Shown: positions 8,774 through 17,846, counted from the first letter of the stretch. The stretch is DNA of 64,000 nucleotides from Pontibacillus halophilus JSM 076056 = DSM 19796 (GCF_000425205.1 NZ_AULI01000002.1:186001-250000); one strand, 5' to 3'. Numbers and translations: made by a program. Notes: generated by a model not told the origin, from the letters alone.

Positions 8774-9736
8774 ATGGCAAACATTAAAGATCTAGCAAAG
8801 CATGCTGGAGTTTCAGTTACAACCGTATCAAGAGTGTTGAATCATCACCCTTATGTCAACGAGGAGAAGAAAGAGCGGGTTCTTGCCAGTATGGAAGAAC
8901 TTAATTATGAACGAAACATTAATGCCGTACACTTATCTACTGGAAAGACAAATGTCATTGGTGTCGTCGTTCCGTTCGTTAACCACCCCTACTTTAGTAC
9001 GCTATTACAAGGGATTTCAGACGAGGCGTTAAAGAGAAATCATCAACTGATGCTCTTCCAAACGAACTATGAAGTTGAAACTGAGCTAAAAGCATTACAT
9101 ATGTTGAAAATGAAGCAAATGGATGGTCTTATCTTTTGTTCGAGAGCGTGTGGATGGGAGGTTCTACAAGACCATAAACGTTATGGTCCTATCGCTTTGT
9201 GTGAAAATGTTCAAGATTCTTTCATCTCTTCTGTTTATATTAATCACTTTGAGGCATTTCGTCATGCGTTGAACTATTTAATTCAATGTAATCACAGCAA
9301 GATTGGGTACTGTATCGGACGGAGTACAGGTTCGAATAGCAAGAATCGGATTCAGGCCTATAACGAGACAATGAATGAACTCGGGGAAACCATACGAGAC
9401 GATTGGATCTTCACAAATTCGTACACATTGGAAGACGGTATTAATATTGCTAAATCCATTCTAATTAAAGAAGAACGGCCATCCGCTTTACTCGTTAGTA
9501 GTGATCAAGTGGCAGCAGGCATCTATATGGAATGTGAACGAAATGGATATAAGATACCAGATGATCTTGCTATTGTAGGATTTGATAATGATGCGATGGC
9601 AAGCTACCTAAACCTATCTACGATTGAATTGCCATTAGTACAGATGGGGCAACAATTACTGAAAGTTGTTCTAAAGGGACAGTACGGACTTCGTAAAGAA
9701 ATGCCATTTACACTTATAGAACGCCAGTCCGTATAG
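8774..9736 (+). CDS. LacI-family transcriptional regulator
   Basis: It has an N-terminal helix-turn-helix (residues 2-24: NIKDLAKHAGVSVTTVSRVL), a hinge segment and a sugar-binding-type sensor domain; the C-terminal part contains the family pattern LAIVGFDNDAMASYLNLSTI. The length is 320 residues. The ATG follows TTGGAGGAG. It is not next to sugar uptake genes; its only likely visible targets are itself and the small membrane protein on the other side of the palindrome at 8732-8745. The sensed ligand is unknown. Confidence 0.9.
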   Translation: MANIKDLAKHAGVSVTTVSRVLNHHPYVNEEKKERVLASMEELNYERNINAVHLSTGKTNVIGVVVPFVNHPYFSTLLQGISDEALKRNHQLMLFQTNYEVETELKALHMLKMKQMDGLIFCSRACGWEVLQDHKRYGPIALCENVQDSFISSVYINHFEAFRHALNYLIQCNHSKIGYCIGRSTGSNSKNRIQAYNETMNELGETIRDDWIFTNSYTLEDGINIAKSILIKEERPSALLVSSDQVAAGIYMECERNGYKIPDDLAIVGFDNDAMASYLNLSTIELPLVQMGQQLLKVVLKGQYGLRKEMPFTLIERQSV

Positions 9737-9757
9737 CATAACAACATCACTACCTTC

Positions 9758-10624
9758 TCACGTTCCAATTGTTTTTGACCATGCGATAAGGTGGGAAGAA
9801 CGGCGGAACCCCACTTTCTCATACAAAGACATCGCACCTTCATTGTGCATGGAAACACATAATGTCACTTCGCTGACACCCTGCTGAAATGCCCAATCTA
9901 ACGCTCCATGTAGTAACACACGTCCATATCCTTTGTGTCGATGGTTCGATTCAACTCCAATAAATTCTATGGAAGCTTCACCATGCTCTGGAGAGGCTTC
10001 CACATAAACATAACCTACCGGCTGTCCATGTTCGACGACTAGGAAGATGTTGTGCTTCTCATTAAACCCATTCACCATTTCGTCTCCAGAAAGATACGCA
10101 TTCTCAAATAGTTTGTCATGCAGGGACACTAGAGCATTGTAGTACACATCCTTGTATTCTGTTAGCATTAATTCATGCTGATGTGATTGATACCCTTCAC
10201 TTGTACACGTCCAAATCAATTCTTCACTTAGTTTAGTGTAACCCCGTTGTTCCGCCCATGAATTCACTGATTCATTCTGAATATCTGGAAATACCATTAC
10301 ACGATGTAATTTCTTTGGGAAATTGTGCAACAAGACTGAGATGAGCTTGTCATAGGAGTGGAACGATTCATCTTTAGCAAATGGTCCCCATATTTCTCCT
10401 AAACCTCTTGTTTCATCAAAGTCAATCCCACACATGGCGACCCACTCACCGTGTTCCTTTACTCCTACGAACGCATCACTCCATATAACATCTGTGAAAT
10501 CTTGTAGGAGCGCATCCATAATTTCTTCATGACGATCTCCGCAAAACCCAATATGGGTGCGCCTCGAACTATTCATTTCTTCTATAAATTGTGCAACTTC
10601 AAGTACAGTTGGCATTCCAATCAT
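9758..10624 (-). CDS. Tandem-domain GNAT acetyltransferase
   Basis: The 288-residue protein appears to hold two acetyltransferase-like halves. The C-terminal half has the acetyl-CoA site pattern: IEFIGVESNHRHKGYGRVLL, then NEGAMSLYEKVGFRR. The N-terminal half is more diverged. The start ATG at 10622-10624 was chosen because GAGGTGG lies six bases upstream; an in-frame start at 10642 lacks a site. It ends 21 bases from the convergent LacI-type gene. The substrate is unknown. Confidence 0.85.
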   Translation of the reverse strand: MIGMPTVLEVAQFIEEMNSSRRTHIGFCGDRHEEIMDALLQDFTDVIWSDAFVGVKEHGEWVAMCGIDFDETRGLGEIWGPFAKDESFHSYDKLISVLLHNFPKKLHRVMVFPDIQNESVNSWAEQRGYTKLSEELIWTCTSEGYQSHQHELMLTEYKDVYYNALVSLHDKLFENAYLSGDEMVNGFNEKHNIFLVVEHGQPVGYVYVEASPEHGEASIEFIGVESNHRHKGYGRVLLHGALDWAFQQGVSEVTLCVSMHNEGAMSLYEKVGFRRSSHLIAWSKTIGT

Positions 10625-10720
10625 ACTTATCCACCTCTTCACATGATTTGATTACATTTATTCATACACAAACAATCCACGCATAAGCATGAAGAAATCT
10701 TCTAAATGGCGGTGTTTATG

Positions 10721-11353
10721 ATGAGATTCTATCGGAAGAAATTCTTGGTTCTTATCCTCTCCACTCTATTCTTCTCCCTCACGTACTATCATTTTAAGAG
10801 AGACACGAATTACATAGACTTTGAAATCCTGATGCTAAATGAGGAAGTCACGAAAGCCGCTTCTCTCTATGAATCACTTTCAGAAAGTGACCAGCGAGAG
10901 GCTTATGACTATTTATCAGAACAACTCCACGCTCACTTTACCGATTATAAACAAGGAAAGCTTACATTCGACGAGGTTATGGAGAACATGCGGCTCTTTA
11001 CTCCATTCAATTCGTTCTTCGACTCAGAACGTTCCTTTATTGAACAACAGATTCATGAACGATATGCAATATCGCTTCTCATTGCTAATGCGGAGCAGTT
11101 CTTACTAGATCAAGAATATAAAGAAGCCTACATCCATTTCCAAAAAATTAGGGATAGTAAAGATTTATTGGTACAGGAGAATAAATACAACGAAGTAAAA
11201 ATGCTCTATGTAAATGACTTAACGAACCGTTATAAACGAGCAGATGAAATAAGTGACGCCGCTTCCATGTACAAGCTTGTCATAGAAGCGAAACGTCATT
11301 TACAAGAGGAAGACCTTCTCCATTTCAACCGCTTTGTTGACAGTCTTGAATAG
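10721..11353 (+). CDS. Membrane-anchored hypothetical protein with helical repeats
   Basis: I do not recognise this gene. The N-terminus has a basic segment (MRFYRKKF) and one hydrophobic helix (residues about 8-24), after which the protein is hydrophilic and predicted helical, with TPR-like stretches such as EQFLLDQEYKEAYIHFQKI. It is probably anchored in the membrane with the bulk outside. Several ATGs are close together; GGCGGTG sits six bases before the one at 10721, while ATGs at 10706 and 10718 are less well placed. It stands alone between divergent and convergent neighbours. Confidence 0.65.
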   Translation: MRFYRKKFLVLILSTLFFSLTYYHFKRDTNYIDFEILMLNEEVTKAASLYESLSESDQREAYDYLSEQLHAHFTDYKQGKLTFDEVMENMRLFTPFNSFFDSERSFIEQQIHERYAISLLIANAEQFLLDQEYKEAYIHFQKIRDSKDLLVQENKYNEVKMLYVNDLTNRYKRADEISDAASMYKLVIEAKRHLQEEDLLHFNRFVDSLE

Positions 11354-11501
11354 CCACAACTACAGTAATCCTTTATGAACCACATACAATCGTTATTCTA
11401 CTATAATGGTAATCGCAGATTGATCTATAGATAAGAGAAGGTCTCTCTACAAATGAAGCTAGGATAGAAATTGAAGTAAGAACGATAAGATGGCAAGTGA
11501 C

Positions 11502-12525
11502 CTAATCTAGAGCTCTTGCCTCTTCAATGCTTCTCATAATCTTATATAAATCGTATTCTCCATTGCTTGTAATCGTAATATACGACTTAGAATTCGGGTA
11601 GTACGAAGAATGAAACCGAACACCAGGATCAAATCCCATAACGAAATACTTACGAATCCCTTTAACTCCGTACTTCATCCAGACACCATAACCATATCCA
11701 GTCGAATCATCTACTTCAACATGAGAGCTAAGAAGTTGTTGCTTATGTTGTTCCCCAATCAGCTTATGTGAGAATAGTGCATTCCAAAACTTGTTGAAAT
11801 CACCCGCAGTTACAAATGCTCCTCCATCCGCCCCACCTACAACTGGAATGGCATATTGATTTGTCCTCATAACTCCATGTTCCGTAGCTATATAACCAAG
11901 GGCAGTGTTGGAAGGGAGCTCATCTAGACGAAAGTATCCAGAATCGTCCATCCCAGCACGGGTGAAAATCTCTTGTTCTACATAGCTTTGAAAGGATTTA
12001 CCTGCTATTCGCTCAACAATCAAGCCTAGGACAATGAAAGCAGCATTATTGTACTGAAACTGTTCACCTGGCATAAAGTCTTGTGGCTTTCCGTTAAAGA
12101 GCGGAATAAAATCCTCCAAGGTTTGTAAGGTATACATTGGAGTGTGGCGCCACAATTCCTCGAAATCATCCATCGTTGACTCGTCAAAATAGTCAGGAAT
12201 ACCAGAGGTGTGCGTTAATAGATGATGCACCGTCACGGTCTCATCAAATAATGGGAAATAACCTGGTAGCAATTCTGCTACCTTTGTTTCGAATTGAAAT
12301 GCACCACTTTCTACCAACTGAGCAACCGCAACAGCTGTGTATACTTTAGAGCCTGAAGCAATACCAAACCTCGTATTCTGTCTGTTATTCATTCTTTCTG
12401 ATTGATTTAAAGCCAAAGGGTTCATTGCAATAAATTTCTTCCCCACTTCCGGCTGTAACGACACCTGAAAAGCTCTGATCTGTTATGCCCTCTCGGATAG
12501 GGTCTTTTATCGTAACGGTTTTCAT
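11502..12525 (-). pseudogene. Serine hydrolase (class C beta-lactamase-like), frameshifted near its N-terminus
   Basis: The main open frame (11502 to about 12420) carries the family motifs: SxxK in RFGIASGSKVYTA, YxN in EQFQYNNAAF, and HHLLTHTSGIPDYF. The expected N-terminal strand (SFSGVVTAGSGEEIYCNEPF) is encoded in a different frame starting at the ATG 12523-12525, which has a good AGGAGG site. The frames join at about 12410-12420, near GGCTTTAAATC, and one inserted or two deleted bases would explain the break. This is either a recent pseudogene or a sequencing error; the rest of the protein is intact. The family includes peptidases, esterases and PBP-like proteins. Confidence 0.75.
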
Positions 12526-12624
12526 GAGAGACTCCTCCTGCTAATAAAAGGATTTTGGATGAACTAGAGAGAACTTAACTAATAGAAAGACAGGAATGGG
12601 GCCAGAAAGGAGATGATTACCCTT

Positions 12625-13746
12625 ATGGGCGTTCTATTCTGGGTAATTGTAGGTGTACTTCTATTGATCCTAACAGGATTCGGCATTAGTTATGCATTAT
12701 TTCATAGACTCGTAAGGAAGCGGGACCCAAAGTATGTACATTCGTTTCTTCATAAACACGTTTCGAATCCTAACGTTTCACTTCTTATTCACTATAATGA
12801 CACCCCAATCGCTCAGAAACATAGCCACACACCGCTCCCCTTAGCAAGTACAGTTAAGATCATGGTCGCAATTACTTATGCGAAGCAAGCTGCAAATGGC
12901 AACGTCAATCCAGAAGAACCAATCTCATTAAAAGACCTAGAAGTCTTCCATTTCCCCAAAACGGATGGCGCCGCTCACCAAGAATGGCTGGCTTCCATAA
13001 GGGCGATTGATAAAAAAGATACTGTGCCTTTAAAAGAGGTAGCGTATGGGATGATGGTGTATAGTTCAAACGCAAATACTGATTACTTATTCAGTAAACT
13101 TGGGAAGAACGCGATTAATCGAACGATAGAAGAGCTAGAACTAAAGCACCATGAACCTATGTATAGTATAGTCGGAGCACTAGGAATCCCTTCCCTACTA
13201 CTAACAGAGAACCATACAAGAAAAAGCGCACTAACTGAACTGCAGAAAATGTCTATAAAAGAATATCGAAAGAATGCCAATACCGTTCATGATAGGTGGA
13301 AGCACAACCCGTTATCTCACACAGATAAGAACGAGTTAATCTCTCATCTACATGAAGGATTTAGGCAACTGTGGTCCGATCGTCTACCAAGGTCAACAAC
13401 ACACGATTATGTACAAGTCATGAAACGATTAAACCAAAAGGAACACTACTCTCATGAAGTCTATACACACCTTGATCCTTTACTCCAATCGTTAATGGAA
13501 CACCCAGGCAACCGCAAGTGGCTACAACATGCAGGCCAAAAATCCGGTTCTACTGAATACGTGTTAGCCGTTGCTTTCTATGCGACTGATCAAGAAGGAA
13601 ATAGAACAGAATTTGCTTTCTTAGCTGACAAGTTATCTCCCTATGAGCAAGCGCGTTTGTCAAGAAACATGAACGACTTTCAGCTTAACGTTCTGAAAAG
13701 TGAAGAGTTTCGAAATGAGTTGATAGCTAGCCTAACCAATCGTTAA
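12625..13746 (+). CDS. Membrane-anchored class A beta-lactamase-like serine hydrolase
   Basis: An N-terminal membrane helix (residues about 2-26 of the product) is followed by an extracellular hydrolase domain. The active-site motifs are SxxK (PLASTVKIMVAITYA), SxN (MMVYSSNANTDYLF) and KSG in place of KTG (HAGQKSGSTEYVLAV). Long helical inserts separate the motifs. It belongs to the PenP/class A-like fold, but a peptidase or esterase role is as likely as beta-lactam hydrolysis. The start is uncertain: an ATG at 12613 abuts the AAAGGAG, so the ATG at 12625 is preferred. It is divergent from the frameshifted class C-like hydrolase. Confidence 0.8.
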   Translation: MGVLFWVIVGVLLLILTGFGISYALFHRLVRKRDPKYVHSFLHKHVSNPNVSLLIHYNDTPIAQKHSHTPLPLASTVKIMVAITYAKQAANGNVNPEEPISLKDLEVFHFPKTDGAAHQEWLASIRAIDKKDTVPLKEVAYGMMVYSSNANTDYLFSKLGKNAINRTIEELELKHHEPMYSIVGALGIPSLLLTENHTRKSALTELQKMSIKEYRKNANTVHDRWKHNPLSHTDKNELISHLHEGFRQLWSDRLPRSTTHDYVQVMKRLNQKEHYSHEVYTHLDPLLQSLMEHPGNRKWLQHAGQKSGSTEYVLAVAFYATDQEGNRTEFAFLADKLSPYEQARLSRNMNDFQLNVLKSEEFRNELIASLTNR

Positions 13747-13832
13747 CATTCCAATGTAAATGAGCAGTCCAATCCGGTCTTAAGTAATCAATCTTCTAGA
13801 AAGATGGACATACTCCTTTAAATTTGTAATAA

Positions 13833-13863
13833 AAAGCCCACTCCTATATAGAAGTGGGCTTTT
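13833..13863. terminator. Bidirectional terminator between hydrolase and cupin genes
   Basis: A hairpin with arms AAAAGCCCAC / GTGGGCTTTT has A/T tails on both sides, so it can serve the plus-strand hydrolase and the minus-strand cupin gene. The cupin stop codon lies inside the hairpin. Confidence 0.8.
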
Positions 13864-14239
13864 GAATACCGCTTTTTGCTGTAATATTAGATTCCTTCAT
13901 CAAAGCAGGTAATTCGAGTACTAGACTCTCAAATACGACCGCTGTCAATCCAATTGTACTCTTCGTTTCATGAAACTCGCCTTTCTTCCAGTAGACTGCA
14001 TCTCCTCTACTGACGCTCACATATGTCTGGTTCTCACCTGAGACTACGCCCTCCCCTTCGATCACCACGAGGAGCTGGTCAGTCATGGCTTCATGATAGC
14101 CCACTTTCCCACCTGGAGGCAGATACATAAAGCTCACATGTGTCTCTTCTTTCGTTGACGTCAATTTCGTTAATCGAAAATTGGACTGAAACTTTTCAAC
14201 TGGAATACCTGCCGCAACATCAATTTGAAAGATTTCCAT
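13844..14239 (-). CDS. Cupin-domain protein
   Basis: This 131-residue protein is a single small beta-barrel (cupin). The first motif region reads PPGGKVGYHEAMTDQLLVVI and the second GDAVYWKKGEFHETKS; both keep His/Glu positions that could bind a metal. Small single-domain cupins of this type include regulators of sugar metabolism and dioxygenase-like enzymes, so no specific reaction is assigned. The ATG at 14237-14239 follows GGGAAGAAGG. It is a single gene with its own terminator. Confidence 0.8.
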   Translation of the reverse strand: MEIFQIDVAAGIPVEKFQSNFRLTKLTSTKEETHVSFMYLPPGGKVGYHEAMTDQLLVVIEGEGVVSGENQTYVSVSRGDAVYWKKGEFHETKSTIGLTAVVFESLVLELPALMKESNITAKSGIQKPTSI

Positions 14240-14458
14240 CCTTCTTCCCTCATTTCATGACGTTATGAATGAACATCTATCTTTACCCAATTTCTCCCTT
14301 CTTCAACCCCCTCTGAGTATGAGAAGAAGCTAAACCGTGCAATTGTAAGACATCGCTAGAACAAAACAGGGAGAAACTAGTGCTAAGCAAATCAAAAAAC
14401 AATTGAATGGAAGAAAGCAATCCCTTTCATACCTTCTAAGAAACTAGATTACAGAAAA

Positions 14459-14488
14459 GAACACTCGCAACTCACGAGTGTTCTTTCA
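14459..14488 (-). terminator. Terminator after the small membrane protein gene
   Basis: The hairpin has arms GAACACTCG / CGAGTGTTC with a TTTTCTGT tail on the minus strand, about 30 bases after the stop at 14521. The sequence between this hairpin and the cupin gene (14240-14458) shows no gene. Confidence 0.75.
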
Positions 14489-14520
14489 TTGGATTCAATC
14501 TCATATGTAGTTCCTTTATG

Positions 14521-14880
14521 CTATGCAGATAAGAAATACGATTGCCGTCTAAAACAACCCAATCCCGCTACCATAAACAATAATGATTGTATGACAGTAG
14601 CCCCGAGAGTTAAAGGAATCATAAGTAAACCTGTAAGGAGCAAATAGACACCAGCACGCTTAGGTTGTCGTCCCATTAAGCCTAACGAGTAGACAGCCAA
14701 GCCTAGTCCAATCGCATGTACAATAAATACAAACCATGCATACATAACCTCTGTGCGAGCTGGTAATTCATTCGGGTACTTCAACATAACAACTACCATC
14801 ATTCCTACGCCTAATAGCAATACGAGAGCTTGTAAAGAGACGCCGATTATAACTAATCTTCTCCTCCATGTTCGATTCAT
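14521..14880 (-). CDS. Four-helix membrane protein of unknown function
   Basis: The 119-residue protein has four hydrophobic segments (about 9-31, 46-66, 75-93 and 95-110) joined by short loops, with a basic N-terminus (MNRTWRRR). It resembles small DUF4064-type membrane proteins, but this match is only by general character. The ATG at 14878-14880 is preceded by GAGGAGG. It is monocistronic and ends with the hairpin at 14459-14488. Confidence 0.65.
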   Translation of the reverse strand: MNRTWRRRLVIIGVSLQALVLLLGVGMMVVVMLKYPNELPARTEVMYAWFVFIVHAIGLGLAVYSLGLMGRQPKRAGVYLLLTGLLMIPLTLGATVIQSLLFMVAGLGCFRRQSYFLSA

Positions 14881-15103
14881 AGAATCCTCCTCTTCCAGAA
14901 GTGTTGGAATGAAATTTTTAGCTTTCGTTTCTATAGTGCGGTAGCCAATTGCATGAGAATTAGTAGGGTTCGTGCTTCCACTATATGCGTTTTATATACT
15001 ACATACTTTCGACCATGACATACAAATTCCTTCTTTTTACCCCTCTTTTTTACTAGATTTACTGTCATTAATAGAAATATATGTAATATTTGTATGATTA
15101 TTG

Positions 15104-15132
15104 TTGATTGTACGGAATACTTTTATTATAGT
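15104..15132 (+). promoter_or_regulatory. SigA-type promoter of the plsY-like operon
   Basis: TTGATT (15104-15109) and TATAGT (15127-15132) are separated by 17 bases, close to the vegetative consensus. The site lies about 50 bases upstream of the PlsY-like start. The 220 bases before it are AT-rich with no visible gene. Confidence 0.6.
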
Positions 15133-15183
15133 GGAAACCATATTTGTAATAAGTGGACGAGATTACAAGGAGTGATGTGAACC

Positions 15184-15756
15184 TTGTCCGTTACTATCAT
15201 ACTAGTTGCAGCTTTCTCATATTTTATGGGGAGTATTACAGGTGCCTATTACGTTGTTAAATGGAAGAAGGATATAGACTTACGAAGTTATAAATCTGGG
15301 AATGTTGGGGCTACTAACGCAGGGCGTCTGCTCGGTCGTGAAGGTTTCTTGCTTACTTTATTTATTGATTTTTGTAAAGTTATCTTGACTCTGTGGCTTA
15401 CAGAAAGCTTATTCATGGAAGAGAAGCTGTTACTTATTAACGCTTACGCCCTCTTATTCGGTCACCTGTTCCCTCCGCAACTAAACTTTAAAGGCGGGAA
15501 AGGGGTTGTTGTCTTCTTATCCATTACTCTCTATATCGCCCCTGTTAGTTTCATCATGTTCAGTTTAATCGTAGGCTTCTTAAGCTTAACTAAGCTCCCT
15601 TACACTCAATGCGGTTTTATCTCAATGAGTTCGATCCCTATTACAGCTCTTATGTTATATGACAGCTTACTTGTGCCAATTAGTTTACTAGGATTGTTGA
15701 TTATCATTATAGTCGCGCACATTCAACCTAAACGAAGAATGGAGGAAACAATTTGA
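15184..15756 (+). CDS. PlsY-like glycerol-3-phosphate acyltransferase (accessory copy)
   Basis: PlsY-type membrane enzymes transfer an acyl group from acyl phosphate to glycerol 3-phosphate. This 190-residue protein keeps the family motifs: GSITGAYYV (residues about 16-24), YKSGNVGATNAGRLLGREG with a following Asp-Lys region, and GHLFPPQLNFKGGKGVVV. About five membrane segments are visible. The start is TTG at 15184 behind AAGGAG. It overlaps the next gene by four bases (TTGA), implying coupled translation. Because it is paired with a GNAT-aminotransferase fusion, it is probably not the housekeeping PlsY but may acylate a special substrate (inference). Confidence 0.85.
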   Translation: MSVTIILVAAFSYFMGSITGAYYVVKWKKDIDLRSYKSGNVGATNAGRLLGREGFLLTLFIDFCKVILTLWLTESLFMEEKLLLINAYALLFGHLFPPQLNFKGGKGVVVFLSITLYIAPVSFIMFSLIVGFLSLTKLPYTQCGFISMSSIPITALMLYDSLLVPISLLGLLIIIIVAHIQPKRRMEETI

Positions 15757-17345
15757 GTTCCATTGTCTATAAAGAAGCGAATGAAGCTGAAGAGCTCGCT
15801 CAAATTCATCAATTAAACTACAACACATTTGTGAATGAGATTCCACAGCATAGAGAAAATGATGAGCACGTGCTCGTAGATCGGTTTCACAATGAAAATA
15901 CATATATCATTGCCAAAGAAGGACACAAGGTAATTGGAATGGTAGCCGTTCGCGCATCTCGCCCGTTTTCATTAGATGAGAAGTTGCCTAACTTAAACGA
16001 ATATCTTCCACACTGTGGTCCATTCTGCGAAATTAGATTGTTGTCTATTCTTAGTAATCACCGAAGCTCGAGAGTCTTCTTTCGCTTGTGTGAAACACTC
16101 GTTGAATATTGTATAAAGAATGGATACGAAACAGCTCTTATTTCAGGAACAACGAGACAGCTTAAGCTATATAAACGAATGGGCTTTATTCCATTTGGTG
16201 AACTCGTTGGTTCAAAAGATGCTCCGTATCAACCAATGTATTTAACCAAAGAGACATTTCGTCAATCTACCCGTTCTTTTAGCAAGGTCATAAGAAAGCA
16301 GGAGAAACACAAGGAAACTCTATCTTTCTTACCTGGTCCAGTCCAATCACATCCATCAGTTGAAGATGCATTTTCTAAGCAACCTGTTTCCCACCGAGAT
16401 CAACATGTAAAAGAACTCATGACGAAAGCAAAGAAGCAACTTCAAGAGTATACGAATGCGAACTACAGCGTACTGATGGTTGGAACAGGCACATTAGCGA
16501 ATGATGCCATTGCCTCGCAGTTATCGACCTTTAAAGGTGAAGGACTCATTCTCATAAACGGCGAATTTGGGAGTCGATTACGGGACCATGCCAATCGATT
16601 AAATTTATCACATTATACTATAGAAAAGAACTGGAACATTCCTATCACGATTGAAGAAATAGAACAGATTCTTGACGAGCAGTCATCCATCTCATGGTTA
16701 TGGACCGTTCATTGCGAAACGTCAACGGGGTATATATATGACGTTGAAGCTATCCAACGTCTTTGTGAACAGTATGGTGTTGAAGTTTGTGTAGACGGAT
16801 GCAGTTCACTTGGTGCAATCGAGACCAACTTCAAAGAAATGTATTTAGTGAGTTCAGTGAGCGGGAAAGCACTAGGCGCCTTTCCTGGTCTTAGCATTGT
16901 TCTCCATCGCGAGCCGTTAAGGCCAAATGCAACCATTCCACGTTACCTAGACATAGGGGTGTATGAACAGCATGGAAGTCTTCCCTATACTCATAGTTCC
17001 AATCTGCTAGACGCCTTGACCACATCCATGACTAAGAGAAAATCAGCAGAAACGGTAGCTTATGTGAAGTCGATAAGAAGCATATTGGCATCGAACAACA
17101 TCCCTGTAATAGGAGACGACACATACTCCCCAGAAGTTATAACGATTGAGATTCCAGAAGAAGTTTCAAGTAAATCAGTTGGTGATTACTGCAAAGAACA
17201 AGGGATACATATTAGTTATGAGAGTGAGTACTTAATACGTAATAATTGGGTACAGCTTGCATGTATGGGATGGTTCGAGCAAGAACGAATTCATAAAGGA
17301 CTGAACACCTTTATGAAACTTTACCATGATAAGGTTACAAGATAA
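15753..17345 (+). CDS. GNAT acyltransferase fused to class V aminotransferase
   Basis: This 530-residue protein has two enzymatic parts. Residues 1-165 are GNAT-like (LNYNTFVNEIPQH; FCEIRLLSILSNHRSSRVFF; LYKRMGFIPFGEL). Residues about 190-530 are a fold-type I class V aminotransferase: FLPGPVQSHPSVEDAF, HCETSTG (320-326), VDGCSSLG with Asp348, and the likely PLP lysine Lys372 in SSVSGKALGAFPG. The TTG start overlaps the PlsY-like stop and has GGAGG six bases upstream. The domain pairing and PlsY partner suggest synthesis of an acylated amino compound or modified lipid, but no product is known to me. The gene is followed by a decayed LtaS-type sulfatase. Confidence 0.85.
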   Translation: MSSIVYKEANEAEELAQIHQLNYNTFVNEIPQHRENDEHVLVDRFHNENTYIIAKEGHKVIGMVAVRASRPFSLDEKLPNLNEYLPHCGPFCEIRLLSILSNHRSSRVFFRLCETLVEYCIKNGYETALISGTTRQLKLYKRMGFIPFGELVGSKDAPYQPMYLTKETFRQSTRSFSKVIRKQEKHKETLSFLPGPVQSHPSVEDAFSKQPVSHRDQHVKELMTKAKKQLQEYTNANYSVLMVGTGTLANDAIASQLSTFKGEGLILINGEFGSRLRDHANRLNLSHYTIEKNWNIPITIEEIEQILDEQSSISWLWTVHCETSTGYIYDVEAIQRLCEQYGVEVCVDGCSSLGAIETNFKEMYLVSSVSGKALGAFPGLSIVLHREPLRPNATIPRYLDIGVYEQHGSLPYTHSSNLLDALTTSMTKRKSAETVAYVKSIRSILASNNIPVIGDDTYSPEVITIEIPEEVSSKSVGDYCKEQGIHISYESEYLIRNNWVQLACMGWFEQERIHKGLNTFMKLYHDKVTR

Positions 17346-17503
17346 TCCGCCCTCGTTCTGTTAGCCAATACGGGTTACCTTGCTTCTCTCCCTCTTGTCA
17401 CTATGGATAAAAACTTTTGTTTGTAGAGCGAGTAGGATTCAACCTTCATCTTGATTCACTATGGGAAGAATCATGGTTACTCGTTCATTGCATTGGAGTC
17501 TAG

Positions 17504-17789
17504 ATTCAAACCTTCTTTCAATCCATGAAAGAGATTGGTCTCTATCACAATACAATGTTTGTATTGTACGGCGATCATTATGGGATTTCATCAGAATATG
17601 AACCTGGTGTGTTGGAGTTATTAAACAAACGAGATTCAGTCTTTAATACAGTGTCTCTAAATAGGCCCCCTACTCATTCACATACCCGGCCAAGAAGGGA
17701 GCAGATTGGACACACTTGGAGGTGAAATTGATAGTAGAGCCACCTTCCTACATTTATTAGGCATTAATTCTGACCAAATTATTAACTGA
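17504..17789 (+). pseudogene. Remnant of LtaS-type sulfatase (lipoteichoic acid synthase family)
   Basis: Only a C-terminal stretch survives. One frame gives IQTFFQSMKEIGLYHNTMFV and LYGDHYGISSEYEPGV, typical of the LtaS/YfnI/YqgS family. The continuation PLLIHIPGQEGSRLDTLGGE then LHLLGINSDQI is in another frame, and the shift falls at a run of five C's (17666-17670). A TAG lies just before IQTFF, and the region from 17346 to 17503 shows only doubtful traces of the missing membrane and catalytic parts. The gene is dead. It may once have been the third gene of the PlsY-like operon (inference). Confidence 0.75.
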
Positions 17790-17810
17790 AATTTAAGGAA
17801 ATACGAATAA

Positions 17811-17844
17811 CTAAAGGTTCGCTCCTACAGGGCGAACCTTTAGT
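17811..17844. terminator. Terminator after MFS transporter gene
   Basis: The hairpin arms AAAGGTTCGCCC / GGAGCGAACCTTT are flanked by AT-rich tails on both strands. It lies just after the minus-strand MFS gene and at the end of the decayed sulfatase. Confidence 0.8.
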
Positions 17845-17846
17845 TA

